NCBI RefSeq assembly: GCF_004028635.1
Contig: NZ_RQJW01000012.1
Span: 124,001 to 188,000, forward strand
DNA length: 64,000 nucleotides
Direction of reading: 5' to 3'
From: Streptomyces cyaneus
GTDB taxonomy: Bacteria; Actinomycetota; Actinomycetes; Streptomycetales; Streptomycetaceae
A program made the position numbers and the translations under genes. Position 1 is the first letter of the stretch. Each line of letters begins with the position of its first letter. The notes under the pieces were generated by a model. It saw only the letters and a program-made list of their open reading frames with translations. It ran no database searches and was not told the DNA's origin. Positions 51,588 to 62,825 of the stretch are shown one piece after another.

Positions 51588-52103
51588 ATGTTGCAGGCCA
51601 ACCGTTCCGCCCCGCCCCGGCGCCTTCGCCGGCTTCTCCTCATTGCCGCCGGCTCCCTCGCGGCCGTCGGCTCCACCTCCGTCGTGCCCGCCTCCGCGCA
51701 CGCCCAGGCCGCGCCCCTCCCCCTCGCGCCCCCGGCCCTCAAGGACCTGGGCCGTTCCGGCGATCACCTCACCGTCACCATCCGCAACACCGGCAGCAGT
51801 GGTGACAACCGGACCTATGAGCTGTCCTGCCATCCTGCGGGCGGCGATCACCCCGACGCCGACGGCGCCTGTGCCGCGCTCGACCGCGGTACCCGATGGG
51901 GCAAGGACGCGTTCGCACCCGCACCGCAGGGCGGCTTCTGCACCATGCAGTACGGCGGGCCGGCCACCGCACATGTCACCGGGACCTGGGCCGGGCGGCG
52001 CGTCGACGCGCGGTACGACCGCAGTGACGGGTGCCAGATCGCCCGATGGGACCGGCTCGTGCCGCTCCTTCCCGACCTACGGGCCGAAGGGCAGCGAGCG
52101 TAG
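51588..52103 (+). CDS. Secreted SSI-like subtilisin/protease inhibitor
   Basis: A 171-residue protein. A signal peptide (LLLIAAGSLAAVGSTSVVPASA-HAQ) precedes a domain with the SSI layout: LTVTIRNTG, YELSCHPAGGDHPDADGACAALD, the reactive loop GGFCTMQYGGPATAHVTGTWAGRRV and SDGCQIARWDRL. Four cysteines match the two SSI disulphides; the likely P1 residue is Met in CTM-QY. Such inhibitors control secreted subtilisin-type proteases around sporulation. ATG 51588 chosen from the signal peptide; its ribosome site is weak. Confidence 0.87.
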   Translation: MLQANRSAPPRRLRRLLLIAAGSLAAVGSTSVVPASAHAQAAPLPLAPPALKDLGRSGDHLTVTIRNTGSSGDNRTYELSCHPAGGDHPDADGACAALDRGTRWGKDAFAPAPQGGFCTMQYGGPATAHVTGTWAGRRVDARYDRSDGCQIARWDRLVPLLPDLRAEGQRA

Positions 52104-52381
52104 GCGCGTCCTCCGTCGCACAGGCTTTCCATACCGGACACACCGACTCCGTAAAACTCCCGCGAAGGTCTCGCGAAGCCGGGAGGAAGCCGCCTGGAAG
52201 CCAGAAGGACGTCTGCACAGGCGGTCATACGTTCTGGGTCACTTCGTCGTGCGACCTCCCTCTCATCCGGCGTCGCGAGCGCAACCCCAACCCTTAGACT
52301 CCCTCGCGTGACACGCTGCGGGACGGTTGGCAAGATGGCCCGAGCGGTCGGCAAGGTGCGGTAACAGGGAGGAAGCGTCTC

Positions 52382-55300
52382 GTGAGCAGCAGGCCATCCC
52401 GAGGCGCTGCTCGCCTCGCAGCCATACTCGACGCGCTTCCCGACGCGTTGGTGCTGGTCAACGCCAATGGGACCGTCGTCAACGCCAACACCATCGCCCT
52501 GGAGACCTTCGAAGCGCCGGGCACCGCTCTGGTGGGGCGGGGGCTGCTCGATCTGCTGCCCCAGTTCGACTCGAAGCTGATCCCGGGGTCCATGCGGCGG
52601 CCCGATCACATGGATCCGCAGGGGCGGACCAAGCCGACCCGGATGATGGCCCGGCGGACCGACGGGAGCGAGTTCCCGGTCGAGGTCACGTCCGCGAATC
52701 TTGAGAACGGGCAACAGGCCTACGACGGCTACGGCTACACCGGTGACGAGCTGCTCATGCTCGTCGTACGGGACCTTTCGGGGACCGTCGACACCGAGGC
52801 CGAGCTGGCGCGTTCGCAGCGGCAGACCGAGATGATCCTGCGGGCCGCGTCGGAAGGTGTCGTGGGCACCGACACCGACGGGCGGATCGTTCTCGTCAAC
52901 CCGGCCGCCGCTCAGATACTGGGTTATCGGGCCAGTGATCTCGGCGGTCGCGAGCTGCACACGCTCGTCCTGCACTCCCGCACCGACGGCTCCCCCTTCC
53001 CGTACGAGGAGTCCCCGCTCGCCGACACGTTGCGCTCCGGGCGCAAGCACCGGGTGCGTGGGCAGGTGCTGTGGTCCAAGGGCGGGGACAAGGTGTCCGT
53101 CGACCTGACGACCGCGCCCGTGCGCGACGGCGACCAGCTCGTCGGCGCCGTGATGACCTTCACCGACCGGCGGCCCTACGACGCCCTCGCCGAGGAGAAG
53201 GCGGCAGAGGACGAGCGGCACGCGGCGGAGCTGGAGCGGCTCGCCGAGGAGCACGCCTCCGAGCTGACCGCCCTGCGGCAGAAGCACGTGAGCGAACTCG
53301 AGGAGCTCAAGGAGCGGCACGAGGAGGAGCTCGCCGCGGGCGAGGAGCGGTACGCCGCGCTCGGGGAGCGGGAGAAGGACCGCTACGAGGCCCTCGCCGG
53401 GCGGCACGAGCAGCTGCTGACGCTGCTCGCGGGTTCGCTGCGGGGTCCGCTCGACGAACTCCGGCGTGAGCTGGCCGCGCTCGCCGCGGACGACGCGGGG
53501 CAGTTGTGGCCCGAGGCCAACCAGGTGCTGCATCACCTGTCGGCCGGTTATTCGCGGATCACGACGCTGATCGACAACGTCCTCGGGTACCAGCGGCTCG
53601 ACTCGGGCGGCGAGGGGGTCACCCGTACGAAGGTGATGCTCGACGCCGTCGTCGCCGCGGGTGTCGACGGGGCCGTCGAGCTCATCGGGCCGGGGCGGGT
53701 GCAGTTCGCCGTGCACGCGCCGCCCATCGAGGCCGAGGTCGACCCGCAGCGCCTCGCCACCGCGCTCGCGCATCTCGTCGCGGATGTCGCGGGGGTCGAC
53801 GCGACCGGCAACTCGCCCGTGTCGGCGGGCGGTTACATGGACAACACCGTGGTCGTCGCGGCGGCGCAGCGCGGTGAGGTCGTACGGATCGAGGTGCGGG
53901 GTCCGTACGCCGGGGGAGACCCGGTGCACGAGCCGATCGTGCGCGGCATCGTGCGGGCCCACGGCGGTGTGCTGCAGACGCACGAGGTGCCGGGGATGAG
54001 CGGCAGTGCGTACGTCCTCGAAGTGCCGATCGGCGGTGGGGCCGGGGCCGTTCCCGCCGCCCCTGTCGAGGTCGCCGCGGCCACCGCGACCACCGCGGCG
54101 GAGGCCGGTGACGGGACCGAGGGTGCCGTCGAGGGCGGCGAGCAGGGTGCCGGGGGCGGTCGGCGGCGGGCCCGGCGGTCCTCCGTCGACGCCTTCCTGG
54201 AGAGCGACACGCCCGGTGCCGAGGCCGAGGCAGCCGAGGCCGAGGGTTCGGTGCCCACCGGACGGCGGCGCAGGCGCGCGGCCGCGCCCGCGCCGGAGCT
54301 CCCGCAGGGTGCGGGGGACGGTGGCGGCGAGGCCTCCGGCGGTACCGGACGACGTCGTGGGCGACCGGCCGAGATCGGCGAGGGCGGCGACGGCGGCCAG
54401 GACGGTGTCGCCGAGGGAGCCGTCGTCACGGCCGCCGAGCATGCGGCGGGGACCGCGGCCGTCGGCAACGGGCTCGGCGGGACCGTACCCCCGCAAGGAG
54501 TGCCCGCACCCAGTGGGCGCCGTGCCCGGCGTGACGGCGGGGAGCAACACGCGCTGCCGCCCGCGTTGCCTGCGGGCGGTGACTCCGCTCAGCCGGGTTC
54601 CGGGGTCGGTGCGGCCGGAACGGCCGGCTCGGGTGAGGGTGGTCAGCCGACCGGGCGTCGGCGGCGTGCGCTGGCCGCGGCGGCCGAGCGTAGTGCCGCG
54701 CAGGCGCAGGATGCGGGGCCCCGTCAGGTGTTCGCGCTGCCGCCCGCGGCGGCGGACCGGACTGCCCCCGCCGACGGTGTGGAGGGGCAGGGCGGCGCGG
54801 ATCCGGCTGCGGCTGCGGCTGCAGCTCCTGCCATGACTCCGACCACGGCTGCGACTGCGCCTGCGGCTATGACTCCGGCTTCGCCTGTGGCTCCGGGGCA
54901 GGTCCCTGGTGCGGGTGCGGGTGCGGTTCCGGGGCAGGCGCCGGCTCCCGTGCCGGCTCCGGCCCCGGGTCAGGCCCAGGTTCCCGGCCAGGCCCAGGTT
55001 CCGGGGCAGGCCCAGGTTCCCGGCCAGGTCCAGGTTCCGGGGCAGGTCCAGGTTCCGGGTCAGGCCCAGGTCCCTGGACAGGGCGCTCCCGGTGACGTAC
55101 CCCTCGACGACGGTCGGCACGATGCCGTGCCGCACGACCAGTCCGAGGACCACACCCCGCCGCAGCCGCATCCGACCAGCGCGCCGACCGGGCGTCGCCG
55201 CCGGGCCGTGGGTCAGCCGGCCGAAGCGGCCGGGACGCCGGCGCAGGACGTGCCGGGGCAGGGCGCTGCGGGGCAGGTCGCTCCGGGTCGGCCGGTTCCG

Positions 55301-56917
55301 GTGCAGCAGAGTCAGCAGGGTCAGCAGCCCCACCCGGTGCCTGGTCAGCCCGCCTCCGCGCAGCCTGTGCCGGGCCAACCCCTCCCCGCCGAGGCGGCCC
55401 CCGGTCAAGGCACCCCCGCGCAGGGCACCCCGGCCCCGCAGCCGTGGCCCGCTGCCGACGAGACCTCCGGCGCCGGGCTCGCCGTACCGGCGAACGTCGC
55501 TGCGGCGAGCCCCGCGCCCCCGCACGCGGCCGGCGCTCCCGTGCCTGCGCAGGGCGCCGCCACCTCCGTATCGCCCAATCCGAACGCCCCCCAGCAGGCG
55601 CAGCCCCAGCCCGCCCCCGGCACACCGGCTCCGGGCACCCCGCTGCCTCCCGAGGCGGCCGCGGCCGGCCAGGACGCCCAGCAGCAGCGTGCGGCGCAGC
55701 CTCTCCCGGCCGAAGCCGCCGCTCCTGCCGCTCCCGGCGCCCCCGTCGACCCGAACTCGACGCAGGGCCGGGCGATCAGTGTGCGGACGCTGGGGCAGGG
55801 TGTGCCGTTCACTCGGCAGGCGGCGCAGGTGCAGCAGCCGTCGGCCACGCCTCCCCCGCATCAGACCAACGGCGGACGGCGCCGCAAGCTGGGTACGCCG
55901 CCCGATCCCGCCACACGGACCGGCACCGGCGCCTCGGTGGAGCAGGCGGCACGGCCGCATCCGCCGACCGAGCAGCCGGTTCCCGCACCGTCGCAGCCGT
56001 CGCTCGGCGGGCAATCCCCCCAGCCGTCGCAGGCCGGGCAGTCGCGGCTGGCGCCGATGACCGAGGGCGCCGGGCGGTCGTACGCCATAGGCGCGCCGGA
56101 CGAGAACGCCGCCGAGGGGCCCGAACCGCTGGACGGGCCGGGCGGGGCCGTCGAGGTCTCCGACACCCCGCGCCCGCAGCCGATGGACGACGAACTGCCC
56201 CCGGAGCCGCTCGACAACCCGCGGCGGCTGCTGGTGTGGCCGGCGCCGGATGTGACGACCCAGCAGGCGCTGAGCGACCGCGGTTACCGGCCCGTCATCG
56301 TGCACTCGCGTGAGGAGGTCGACGCGCAGATCGCGGCGTTCCCGGCCGCGCTGTTCGTCGACCCGCTGACCGGGCCGATCACCCGGACCGCGCTGCAGTC
56401 GCTGCGGCAGGCCGCCGTCGCGGCCGAGGTGCCGGTGATGGTGACGGCGGGGCTCGGACAGGCCTCGCGGGAGGCTGCGTACGGCGCTGATCCCGCCGTA
56501 CTGCTGAAGGCACTCGCGCCGCGGGACACCGAGCAGCACCCGCCGCGCGTGCTGCTGATCGAGGAGCACGCGGAGATCGCGCTGGCGTTGACCGCGACGC
56601 TGGAGCGGCGCGGGATGCAGGTGGCGCGGGCCGCGAGCGACGCCGACGCGGTGGCGCTGGCGGGTGACTTCCGGCCGAACCTGGTCGTGATGGACCTGAT
56701 GCAGGTGCACCGTCGCCGGGCCGGGATCGTGGACTGGCTGCGCGCGAACGGGCAGCTCAACCGCACACCGCTCGTCGTCTACACGGCCGCCGTCGACCAG
56801 GCCGATCTGCCGCGGCTGGCCTCCGGCGAGACGGTGCTGTTCCTCGCCGAGCGGTCCACCAGCGGCGAGGTGCAGTCCCGGATCGTGGACCTGCTGTCTC
56901 GGATCGGGACCAACTGA
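52382..56917 (+). CDS. Giant PAS-containing degenerate hybrid histidine kinase
   Basis: A 1511-residue cytoplasmic protein from GTG 52382 (GGGAGGAAG upstream). Order: two PAS domains (about 10-140 and 145-265), a charged coiled coil (270-350), a DHp-like helix in which LLAGSLRGPLDEL replaces SHELRTPL so the acceptor His is absent, a HATPase-like domain with weak G boxes (410-560), a disordered ~700-residue linker (560-1270) rich in Pro, Gln, Gly, Ala with TGRRRR clusters and PGQ(A/V)QV repeats, and two C-terminal receiver-like domains (1279-1375; 1385-1511). The last keeps Asp in VVMDLM (about 1435) but has IEEH instead of an acidic pair and no clear Lys. Probably a scaffold or pseudokinase rather than a working kinase. 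Confidence 0.85.
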   Translation: MSSRPSRGAARLAAILDALPDALVLVNANGTVVNANTIALETFEAPGTALVGRGLLDLLPQFDSKLIPGSMRRPDHMDPQGRTKPTRMMARRTDGSEFPVEVTSANLENGQQAYDGYGYTGDELLMLVVRDLSGTVDTEAELARSQRQTEMILRAASEGVVGTDTDGRIVLVNPAAAQILGYRASDLGGRELHTLVLHSRTDGSPFPYEESPLADTLRSGRKHRVRGQVLWSKGGDKVSVDLTTAPVRDGDQLVGAVMTFTDRRPYDALAEEKAAEDERHAAELERLAEEHASELTALRQKHVSELEELKERHEEELAAGEERYAALGEREKDRYEALAGRHEQLLTLLAGSLRGPLDELRRELAALAADDAGQLWPEANQVLHHLSAGYSRITTLIDNVLGYQRLDSGGEGVTRTKVMLDAVVAAGVDGAVELIGPGRVQFAVHAPPIEAEVDPQRLATALAHLVADVAGVDATGNSPVSAGGYMDNTVVVAAAQRGEVVRIEVRGPYAGGDPVHEPIVRGIVRAHGGVLQTHEVPGMSGSAYVLEVPIGGGAGAVPAAPVEVAAATATTAAEAGDGTEGAVEGGEQGAGGGRRRARRSSVDAFLESDTPGAEAEAAEAEGSVPTGRRRRRAAAPAPELPQGAGDGGGEASGGTGRRRGRPAEIGEGGDGGQDGVAEGAVVTAAEHAAGTAAVGNGLGGTVPPQGVPAPSGRRARRDGGEQHALPPALPAGGDSAQPGSGVGAAGTAGSGEGGQPTGRRRRALAAAAERSAAQAQDAGPRQVFALPPAAADRTAPADGVEGQGGADPAAAAAAAPAMTPTTAATAPAAMTPASPVAPGQVPGAGAGAVPGQAPAPVPAPAPGQAQVPGQAQVPGQAQVPGQVQVPGQVQVPGQAQVPGQGAPGDVPLDDGRHDAVPHDQSEDHTPPQPHPTSAPTGRRRRAVGQPAEAAGTPAQDVPGQGAAGQVAPGRPVPVQQSQQGQQPHPVPGQPASAQPVPGQPLPAEAAPGQGTPAQGTPAPQPWPAADETSGAGLAVPANVAAASPAPPHAAGAPVPAQGAATSVSPNPNAPQQAQPQPAPGTPAPGTPLPPEAAAAGQDAQQQRAAQPLPAEAAAPAAPGAPVDPNSTQGRAISVRTLGQGVPFTRQAAQVQQPSATPPPHQTNGGRRRKLGTPPDPATRTGTGASVEQAARPHPPTEQPVPAPSQPSLGGQSPQPSQAGQSRLAPMTEGAGRSYAIGAPDENAAEGPEPLDGPGGAVEVSDTPRPQPMDDELPPEPLDNPRRLLVWPAPDVTTQQALSDRGYRPVIVHSREEVDAQIAAFPAALFVDPLTGPITRTALQSLRQAAVAAEVPVMVTAGLGQASREAAYGADPAVLLKALAPRDTEQHPPRVLLIEEHAEIALALTATLERRGMQVARAASDADAVALAGDFRPNLVVMDLMQVHRRRAGIVDWLRANGQLNRTPLVVYTAAVDQADLPRLASGETVLFLAERSTSGEVQSRIVDLLSRIGTN
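54963..55082. repeat. In-frame 18-base repeats encoding PGQAQV/PGQVQV
   Basis: At least six copies of a unit around GGCCAGGCCCAGGTTCC lie in the disordered linker of the giant hybrid kinase. Each codes PGQ(A/V)QV. Copy number can change without frameshift. Confidence 0.88.
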
Positions 56918-56987
56918 CGGCGCCTCTTGAAGACCAACTGACGGCGCCTCTTGAAGTACGTCGGGACGCGGTACCGGCTGACGTACG

Positions 56988-57566
56988 TCAGCGTGCGACG
57001 AGCCTGCGCGCCGCCTCCTTGACCGAGGCGCGCAGACGGTCACGGTCGTCGTCCTCGCCGCCCACCAGGATGCGGCTCATCTGAGGCACGACGGTGGCCC
57101 AGTTGGCCATCGCGACCAGCAGGAACAGCAGGTCCTGGGCCGGGATCGCATCGGTGATGACGCCGCGGTCCTGGCCGTCCTGGACCGCGGCGACCTTGTG
57201 GGCGTAGTGGTCCTGGCGCTCGGTCTCGTCGGGCAGTTCGGTGGTGCCGTACTGGATGCCCTCCCAGTAGAGGAGGCGCAGCAGTTCGGGGTGGGCGGCG
57301 TGGTAGTCCATCAGCCGGTCCAGCCAGCCTTCGATGTCGTCCGGGTCGACGGGGACGGCTGCCGCGAGGTCGACCATGGAGCGGCCGAGGACCTGGGAGA
57401 ACAGCTCCGCCTTGTTGCCGAAGTAGGCGTAGATCAGCTGTTTGTTGGCCTTGGCCTCGGCCGCGATGCGGTCGATCCGGGCGCCCGCGATGCCGTACCG
57501 GGCGAACTCGGCGACCGCCGCGTCGAAGATCCGGGCCTTGGTGGCCTCGGGGTCCCTTACTGCCAT
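56988..57566 (-). CDS. TetR/AcrR multidrug-responsive repressor (SCO4008-like)
   Basis: A 192-residue TetR-type repressor: MAVRDPEATKARIFDAAVAEFARYGIAGARIDRIAAEAKANKQLIYAYFGNKAELFSQVL covers the helix-turn-helix. It and the divergent MFS gene match, as far as I recall, SCO4008/SCO4007 of S. coelicolor, where the repressor binds quaternary ammonium and other cationic drugs and controls the exporter. Two operator-like sites lie in the shared gap. Confidence 0.93.
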   Translation of the reverse strand: MAVRDPEATKARIFDAAVAEFARYGIAGARIDRIAAEAKANKQLIYAYFGNKAELFSQVLGRSMVDLAAAVPVDPDDIEGWLDRLMDYHAAHPELLRLLYWEGIQYGTTELPDETERQDHYAHKVAAVQDGQDRGVITDAIPAQDLLFLLVAMANWATVVPQMSRILVGGEDDDRDRLRASVKEAARRLVAR

Positions 57567-57587
57567 GGGGTCAGGGTAGCGGGTAGG

Positions 57588-57605
57588 TAACCAACTGTTT
57601 GGTTG
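57588..57605. promoter_or_regulatory. TetR operator-like site 1
   Basis: TAACCAACTGTTTGGTTG is an inverted repeat (TAACCAA/TTGGTTG, six of seven matched) 22 bases upstream of the TetR start, within the divergent gap. Autorepression is likely. Confidence 0.7.
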
Positions 57606-57644
57606 ACGGGAATGGATGTGCGGCGCAGACTGTTGGGCAGAAAT

Positions 57645-57666
57645 CCAACCAACCAGTTAGTTGTTA
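57645..57666. promoter_or_regulatory. TetR operator-like site 2
   Basis: CCAACCAACCAGTTAGTTGT contains the same AACCAA...TTGGTT-like half-sites in less perfect form, 37 bases before the MFS start. Two sites of different quality in one gap would allow graded control of both genes. Confidence 0.6.
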
Positions 57667-57702
57667 GAGCACCCTCGAAGGCTCGAAGGAAGCGCTCCGC
57701 TC

Positions 57703-58905
57703 ATGCAGTCGACCACCCCAGCCCGCCGTCTCCGCACGCCCACCCCGGAGACGAAGACGTCACGCCTCTTCCTCCCCCTCATCGCCCTGTGCTCCGCCGT
57801 CACGGCCGCCAACATCTATCTCGCGGCCCCGCTGCTCTCGGTCATCGCCCAGGACTTCGGGACCGACGCCTCGGCCGTGGCCTGGATCGCCTCGATCGCC
57901 CAGTTCGGCTACGCCGCCGGCCTGCTCTTCTTCGCCCCGCTCGGTGACCGAGTGAGTCGCCGCCCGCTGGTCGCCGTCCTGTCGCTGGCCACGACGGCCG
58001 CCCTGGCCGCGGGTGCGGCGGCGTCCGGGACCAGCGCGCTCGCGGCCGCCGTCCTCGTCGCCTCCGCCGCGACCGTCGTCCCGCAGTTGCTCGTCCCGCT
58101 CGTCGCCGAACGCGCCCCCGCCGACCGCCGCGCCCGCCATGTCGCCGCCGTCATCGCCGGCCTGTTCACCGGCATCGTCGCGGCGCGGGTCCTCGGCGGC
58201 CTGGCCGGGCAGGCCTTCGGCTGGCGGTGGGTGTTCGTGGGCGCGGCCGTCCTCACCGGCGCACTCGGCCTGCTGACCGCCGCCGTTCTACCGGCCGAAC
58301 GCCCCCACCGCACCGGTGGCCTCGCCGGCCTCTTCTCCGGCCTCACCGAGATGCCAGGCCTGGTGCGCCGCTCGCCCGACCTGTGGCGCGCATGTGTACG
58401 GCAGGCCGGCATGTACGGCGCCTGGAGTGCGCTGTGGACCTCGCTGGCCCTGCTGCTGACAGGGAAGCCGTACGCCCTCTCGACCGCGACCGCCGGGCTC
58501 TTCGGCCTCTTCGGGCTGGCGGCGAGTGTCGTGGCGCCGCTCGCGGGCGGCCTGGTGGACCGTTTCGGTGCCGCCAAGGTCGTACGGTCCGCGTATCTGC
58601 TCGCCGCCGTGTCCGTGCCGCTGTTCTGGCTGGGCGGGCAGGTGATGGTCGCACTGTTCCTGGCCGCTGTCGCCGTCCACGCCGCCCTGGTCGCCTCCCA
58701 CGTCGCCAACCAGACGCTGGCCCTGACGACCACGACCTCCCCCGCGACCGCCAACAGCGCCTACGTGGTCGCCGGTTTCGCAGGCGGCGCCACGGCCTCG
58801 GCCCTGGCGGGGCTTGCCTTCGTGCACTGGGGCTGGGGCGGGGTGTGTGCGGTGGCGGGGGTCTGGCTGGTGCTGGGGTGGGGGCTCACTGCGGTGCGGC
58901 GGTGA
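57703..58905 (+). CDS. MFS drug exporter (SCO4007-like)
   Basis: A 400-residue, 12-helix MFS transporter: LIALCSAVTAANIYLAAPLLSVIAQDFG, PLGDRVSRRPLVAVLSL (motif A), VLGGLAGQAFGWRWVFVGAAVL (motif C). Relatives are DHA1-group exporters. ATG 57703 with GAAGGAA upstream; the earlier in-frame start at 57661 overlaps an operator. Divergent from and probably controlled by the TetR gene. Confidence 0.92.
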   Translation: MQSTTPARRLRTPTPETKTSRLFLPLIALCSAVTAANIYLAAPLLSVIAQDFGTDASAVAWIASIAQFGYAAGLLFFAPLGDRVSRRPLVAVLSLATTAALAAGAAASGTSALAAAVLVASAATVVPQLLVPLVAERAPADRRARHVAAVIAGLFTGIVAARVLGGLAGQAFGWRWVFVGAAVLTGALGLLTAAVLPAERPHRTGGLAGLFSGLTEMPGLVRRSPDLWRACVRQAGMYGAWSALWTSLALLLTGKPYALSTATAGLFGLFGLAASVVAPLAGGLVDRFGAAKVVRSAYLLAAVSVPLFWLGGQVMVALFLAAVAVHAALVASHVANQTLALTTTTSPATANSAYVVAGFAGGATASALAGLAFVHWGWGGVCAVAGVWLVLGWGLTAVRR

Positions 58906-58948
58906 GGTGTACGGCAGTGAGGTGTACGGCAGTGGTGCATACGGCAGT
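58904..58948. repeat. Three tandem 15-base repeats
   Basis: GAGGTGTACGGCAGT occurs twice and a variant GGTGCATACGGCAGT once, head to tail, starting at the stop codon of the MFS gene. Related GGCAGT words continue to about 58990. Non-coding. Confidence 0.85.
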
Positions 58949-59053
58949 GAAGAGCCGCGCGGCAATGAAGTCGGCGGCAGTCAGTGGCAGTCGGCGGCCG
59001 GGAGCAGTGCGGGCCACGGAAGTGCCCGTCCCGGCCCGGCCGCCGTATGCGTG

Positions 59054-60709
<1,656 letters not shown>

Positions 60710-60942
60710 GGCGTCCTCCCGGGGGCGACATTGCCTACGCGGTAGTAAGGGATGCGGAGATTCTGCGCGCATACCGCGCGGTATGTCACTAGGGGCGGGC
60801 GATCGATCATGTCACGTTGCGTTCATGAGGGCGTGACGATAACGGGGGAGGCGGGCTCGATCGGGGTGGCTCGGGGGCGGGGTAGGTGGTGGGGTGGGTG
60901 GCGGTGCGGCTCCGAGACCTCACCATCAGCCCTGCGCCATCG

Positions 60943-61512
60943 CTAGCGGACCAGCCCCAGCTCAGGGTCCTCGCGGAGCTTCCCGAGCGCTCGTGACACC
61001 GCCGACTTCACCGTGCCGACGGAGACCCCGAGCACCTCCGCCGTCTGTACCTCGCTGAGGTCCTCGTAGTACCGCAGGACGACCATCGCCCGCTGCCGTG
61101 CCGGCAGCCGCATGATCGCGCACCACATCGCGTCATGCAGCGCCTGCCGCTCCGCCGGGTCGTCGTCGTGGCCCGGCATGGGCTCCGGCTCGGGCAGCTC
61201 GTCACAGGCGAACTCGTCGACCTTGCGCTTGCGCCACTGCGACGTCCGCGTGTTCAGCAGCGCCCTGCGCACATAACCGTCGAGCGCGCGATGGTCCTCG
61301 ATGCGCTCCCAGGCGACGTACGTCTTGGTGAGCGCGGTCTGCAGCAGGTCCTCCGCGTCGCTCGGGTTCGCGGTCAGCGACCGGGCGGTACGCAGCAGCA
61401 CCGGCTGGCGGGCCCGCACGTACGACGTGAAGGAGGGATACGTCGCGTTCGGACGGGTCTGCCTCGCCGATGTCGCGGCGTCGGAAGCGCTGGTGCAGAC
61501 GGGTGTGGTCAT
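60943..61512 (-). CDS. SigE-family ECF RNA polymerase sigma factor
   Basis: A 189-residue sigma factor with region 2 (FTSYVRARQPVLLRTARSLTANPSDAEDLLQTALTKTYVAWERI) and region 4 (LPARQRAMVVLRYYEDLSEVQTAEVLGVSVGTVKSAVSRALGKLRED). This is the short SigE-family (SACE_1801 type) group in actinobacteria, often without a linked anti-sigma gene; none is seen here. Not the cell-envelope SigE of S. coelicolor, so I give no symbol. Confidence 0.92.
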   Translation of the reverse strand: MTTPVCTSASDAATSARQTRPNATYPSFTSYVRARQPVLLRTARSLTANPSDAEDLLQTALTKTYVAWERIEDHRALDGYVRRALLNTRTSQWRKRKVDEFACDELPEPEPMPGHDDDPAERQALHDAMWCAIMRLPARQRAMVVLRYYEDLSEVQTAEVLGVSVGTVKSAVSRALGKLREDPELGLVR

Positions 61513-61658
61513 GGCTCCACGCTATGAGCGGCCCCTGGTTCAGCGGATCGGCCGCAGGTGCCGAAGCAACGTCCGCCTCAGGTTGTAGGGGTGGGGCTGA
61601 CTCCACCTACTGGAGGTGGACGAGCGGGGGACACATACTGCGGGATTACCCCTGGGGG

Positions 61659-62825
61659 TCACCCGTCGGCAGCAAGGACCAGTCCCGACGTCGGCACGCC
61701 CGTACCCGCCGTCACCAGCACCCGCCCCGCCCCGGGTATCTGGTTCACGGACGTCCCCCGCACCTGCCTCACCCCCTCCGCGATGCCGTTCATCCCGTGC
61801 AGATACGCCTCCCCGAGCTGCCCCCCGTGTGTGTTGAGCGGTAGCCGCTCCTCGGCCACGAAGTCCCCCGCCTCCCCCTTTCCGCAGAACCCGAACTCCT
61901 CCAACTGCATCAGCACGAAAGGAGTGAAGTGGTCGTACAGGATCCCCACGTCGATCTCCCCCGGCCCCAGCCCCGCCGTCCGCCACACTTGCCGCGCCAC
62001 CACGGCCATCTCCGGCAGACCGGTGAGGTCGCCCCGGTAGAAGCTCGTCATCTGCTCCTGCCCTCGGCCGGCCCCCTGGGCCGCCGCCGCTATGACGGCC
62101 GGGGGACGGGGCAGGTCACGGGCCCGGTCGACGGACGTGACGACGAGCGCCTGGCCGCCGTCCGTCTCCTGGCAGCAGTCCAGCAGCCGCAGTGGCTCGA
62201 CGATCCAGCGCGAGGCCGCGTGGTCGGCGAGGGTGATGGGTCTGCCGTGGAAGTACGCGGCCGGGTTGGTCGCCGCGTACTTGCGGTCGACGACGGCCAC
62301 ATGCCCGAACACCTCCGGCGTAAGCCCGTACGTGTGCAGATATCGCTGGGCCGCCATCGCCACCCAGGAGGCCGGGGTGAGCAGCCCGAACGGCAGCGAC
62401 CAGCCGAGCGCCACGCCCTCCGCCGAGGGCTCCCGGTGCTGCACGCCCGAGCCGAATCTCCGGCCCGACCGCTCATTGAACGCCCGGTAGCAGACCACCA
62501 CCTCCGCGACCCCCGTCGCCACGGCGAGCGCCGCCTGCTGGACGGTCGCGCAGGCCGCGCCGCCGCCGTAGTGGACCCGGGAGAAGAAGGACAGCTCGCC
62601 CATCCCGCAGGCCTGGGCCACGGTGATCTCCGGGCTGGTGTCCATCGTGAACGTCACCATCCCGTCCACGTCCCCGGGCGTCAGCCCCGCGTCGTCCAGC
62701 GCGGCCCGCACCGCCTCCACGGCCAGCCGGAGCTCGCTACGTCCTGAGTCCTTGGAGAATTCGGTGGCCCCGACACCGACAATCGCCGCCCGACCGGCAA
62801 GGGCGTCCCGCGCGCGGACACTCAT
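61659..62825 (-). CDS. Thiolase-fold lipid-transfer protein (Ltp2-like aldolase)
   Basis: A 388-residue thiolase superfamily protein: RAAIVGVGATEFSKDSGRSELRLAVEAVRAAL, GGGAACATVQQAALAVATG, DHFTPFVLMQLEEFGF and LPLNTHGGQLGEAYLHGMNGI. The nucleophile Cys is not in the classical SAG-C position. Such proteins, with a partner DUF35 domain, catalyse retro-aldol cleavage of steroid side-chain CoA thioesters (Ltp2). Its start overlaps the MaoC gene stop (ATGA). Confidence 0.85.
   Translation of the reverse strand: MSVRARDALAGRAAIVGVGATEFSKDSGRSELRLAVEAVRAALDDAGLTPGDVDGMVTFTMDTSPEITVAQACGMGELSFFSRVHYGGGAACATVQQAALAVATGVAEVVVCYRAFNERSGRRFGSGVQHREPSAEGVALGWSLPFGLLTPASWVAMAAQRYLHTYGLTPEVFGHVAVVDRKYAATNPAAYFHGRPITLADHAASRWIVEPLRLLDCCQETDGGQALVVTSVDRARDLPRPPAVIAAAAQGAGRGQEQMTSFYRGDLTGLPEMAVVARQVWRTAGLGPGEIDVGILYDHFTPFVLMQLEEFGFCGKGEAGDFVAEERLPLNTHGGQLGEAYLHGMNGIAEGVRQVRGTSVNQIPGAGRVLVTAGTGVPTSGLVLAADG

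Noticed and set aside
51848..57043. A 1731-residue open frame on the minus strand, antisense to the giant hybrid kinase and the SSI-like gene
   Set aside because: It follows from the base composition of GC-rich DNA; the Arg/Gly/Arg-rich product has no family sequence, and the plus-strand genes have clear domains.
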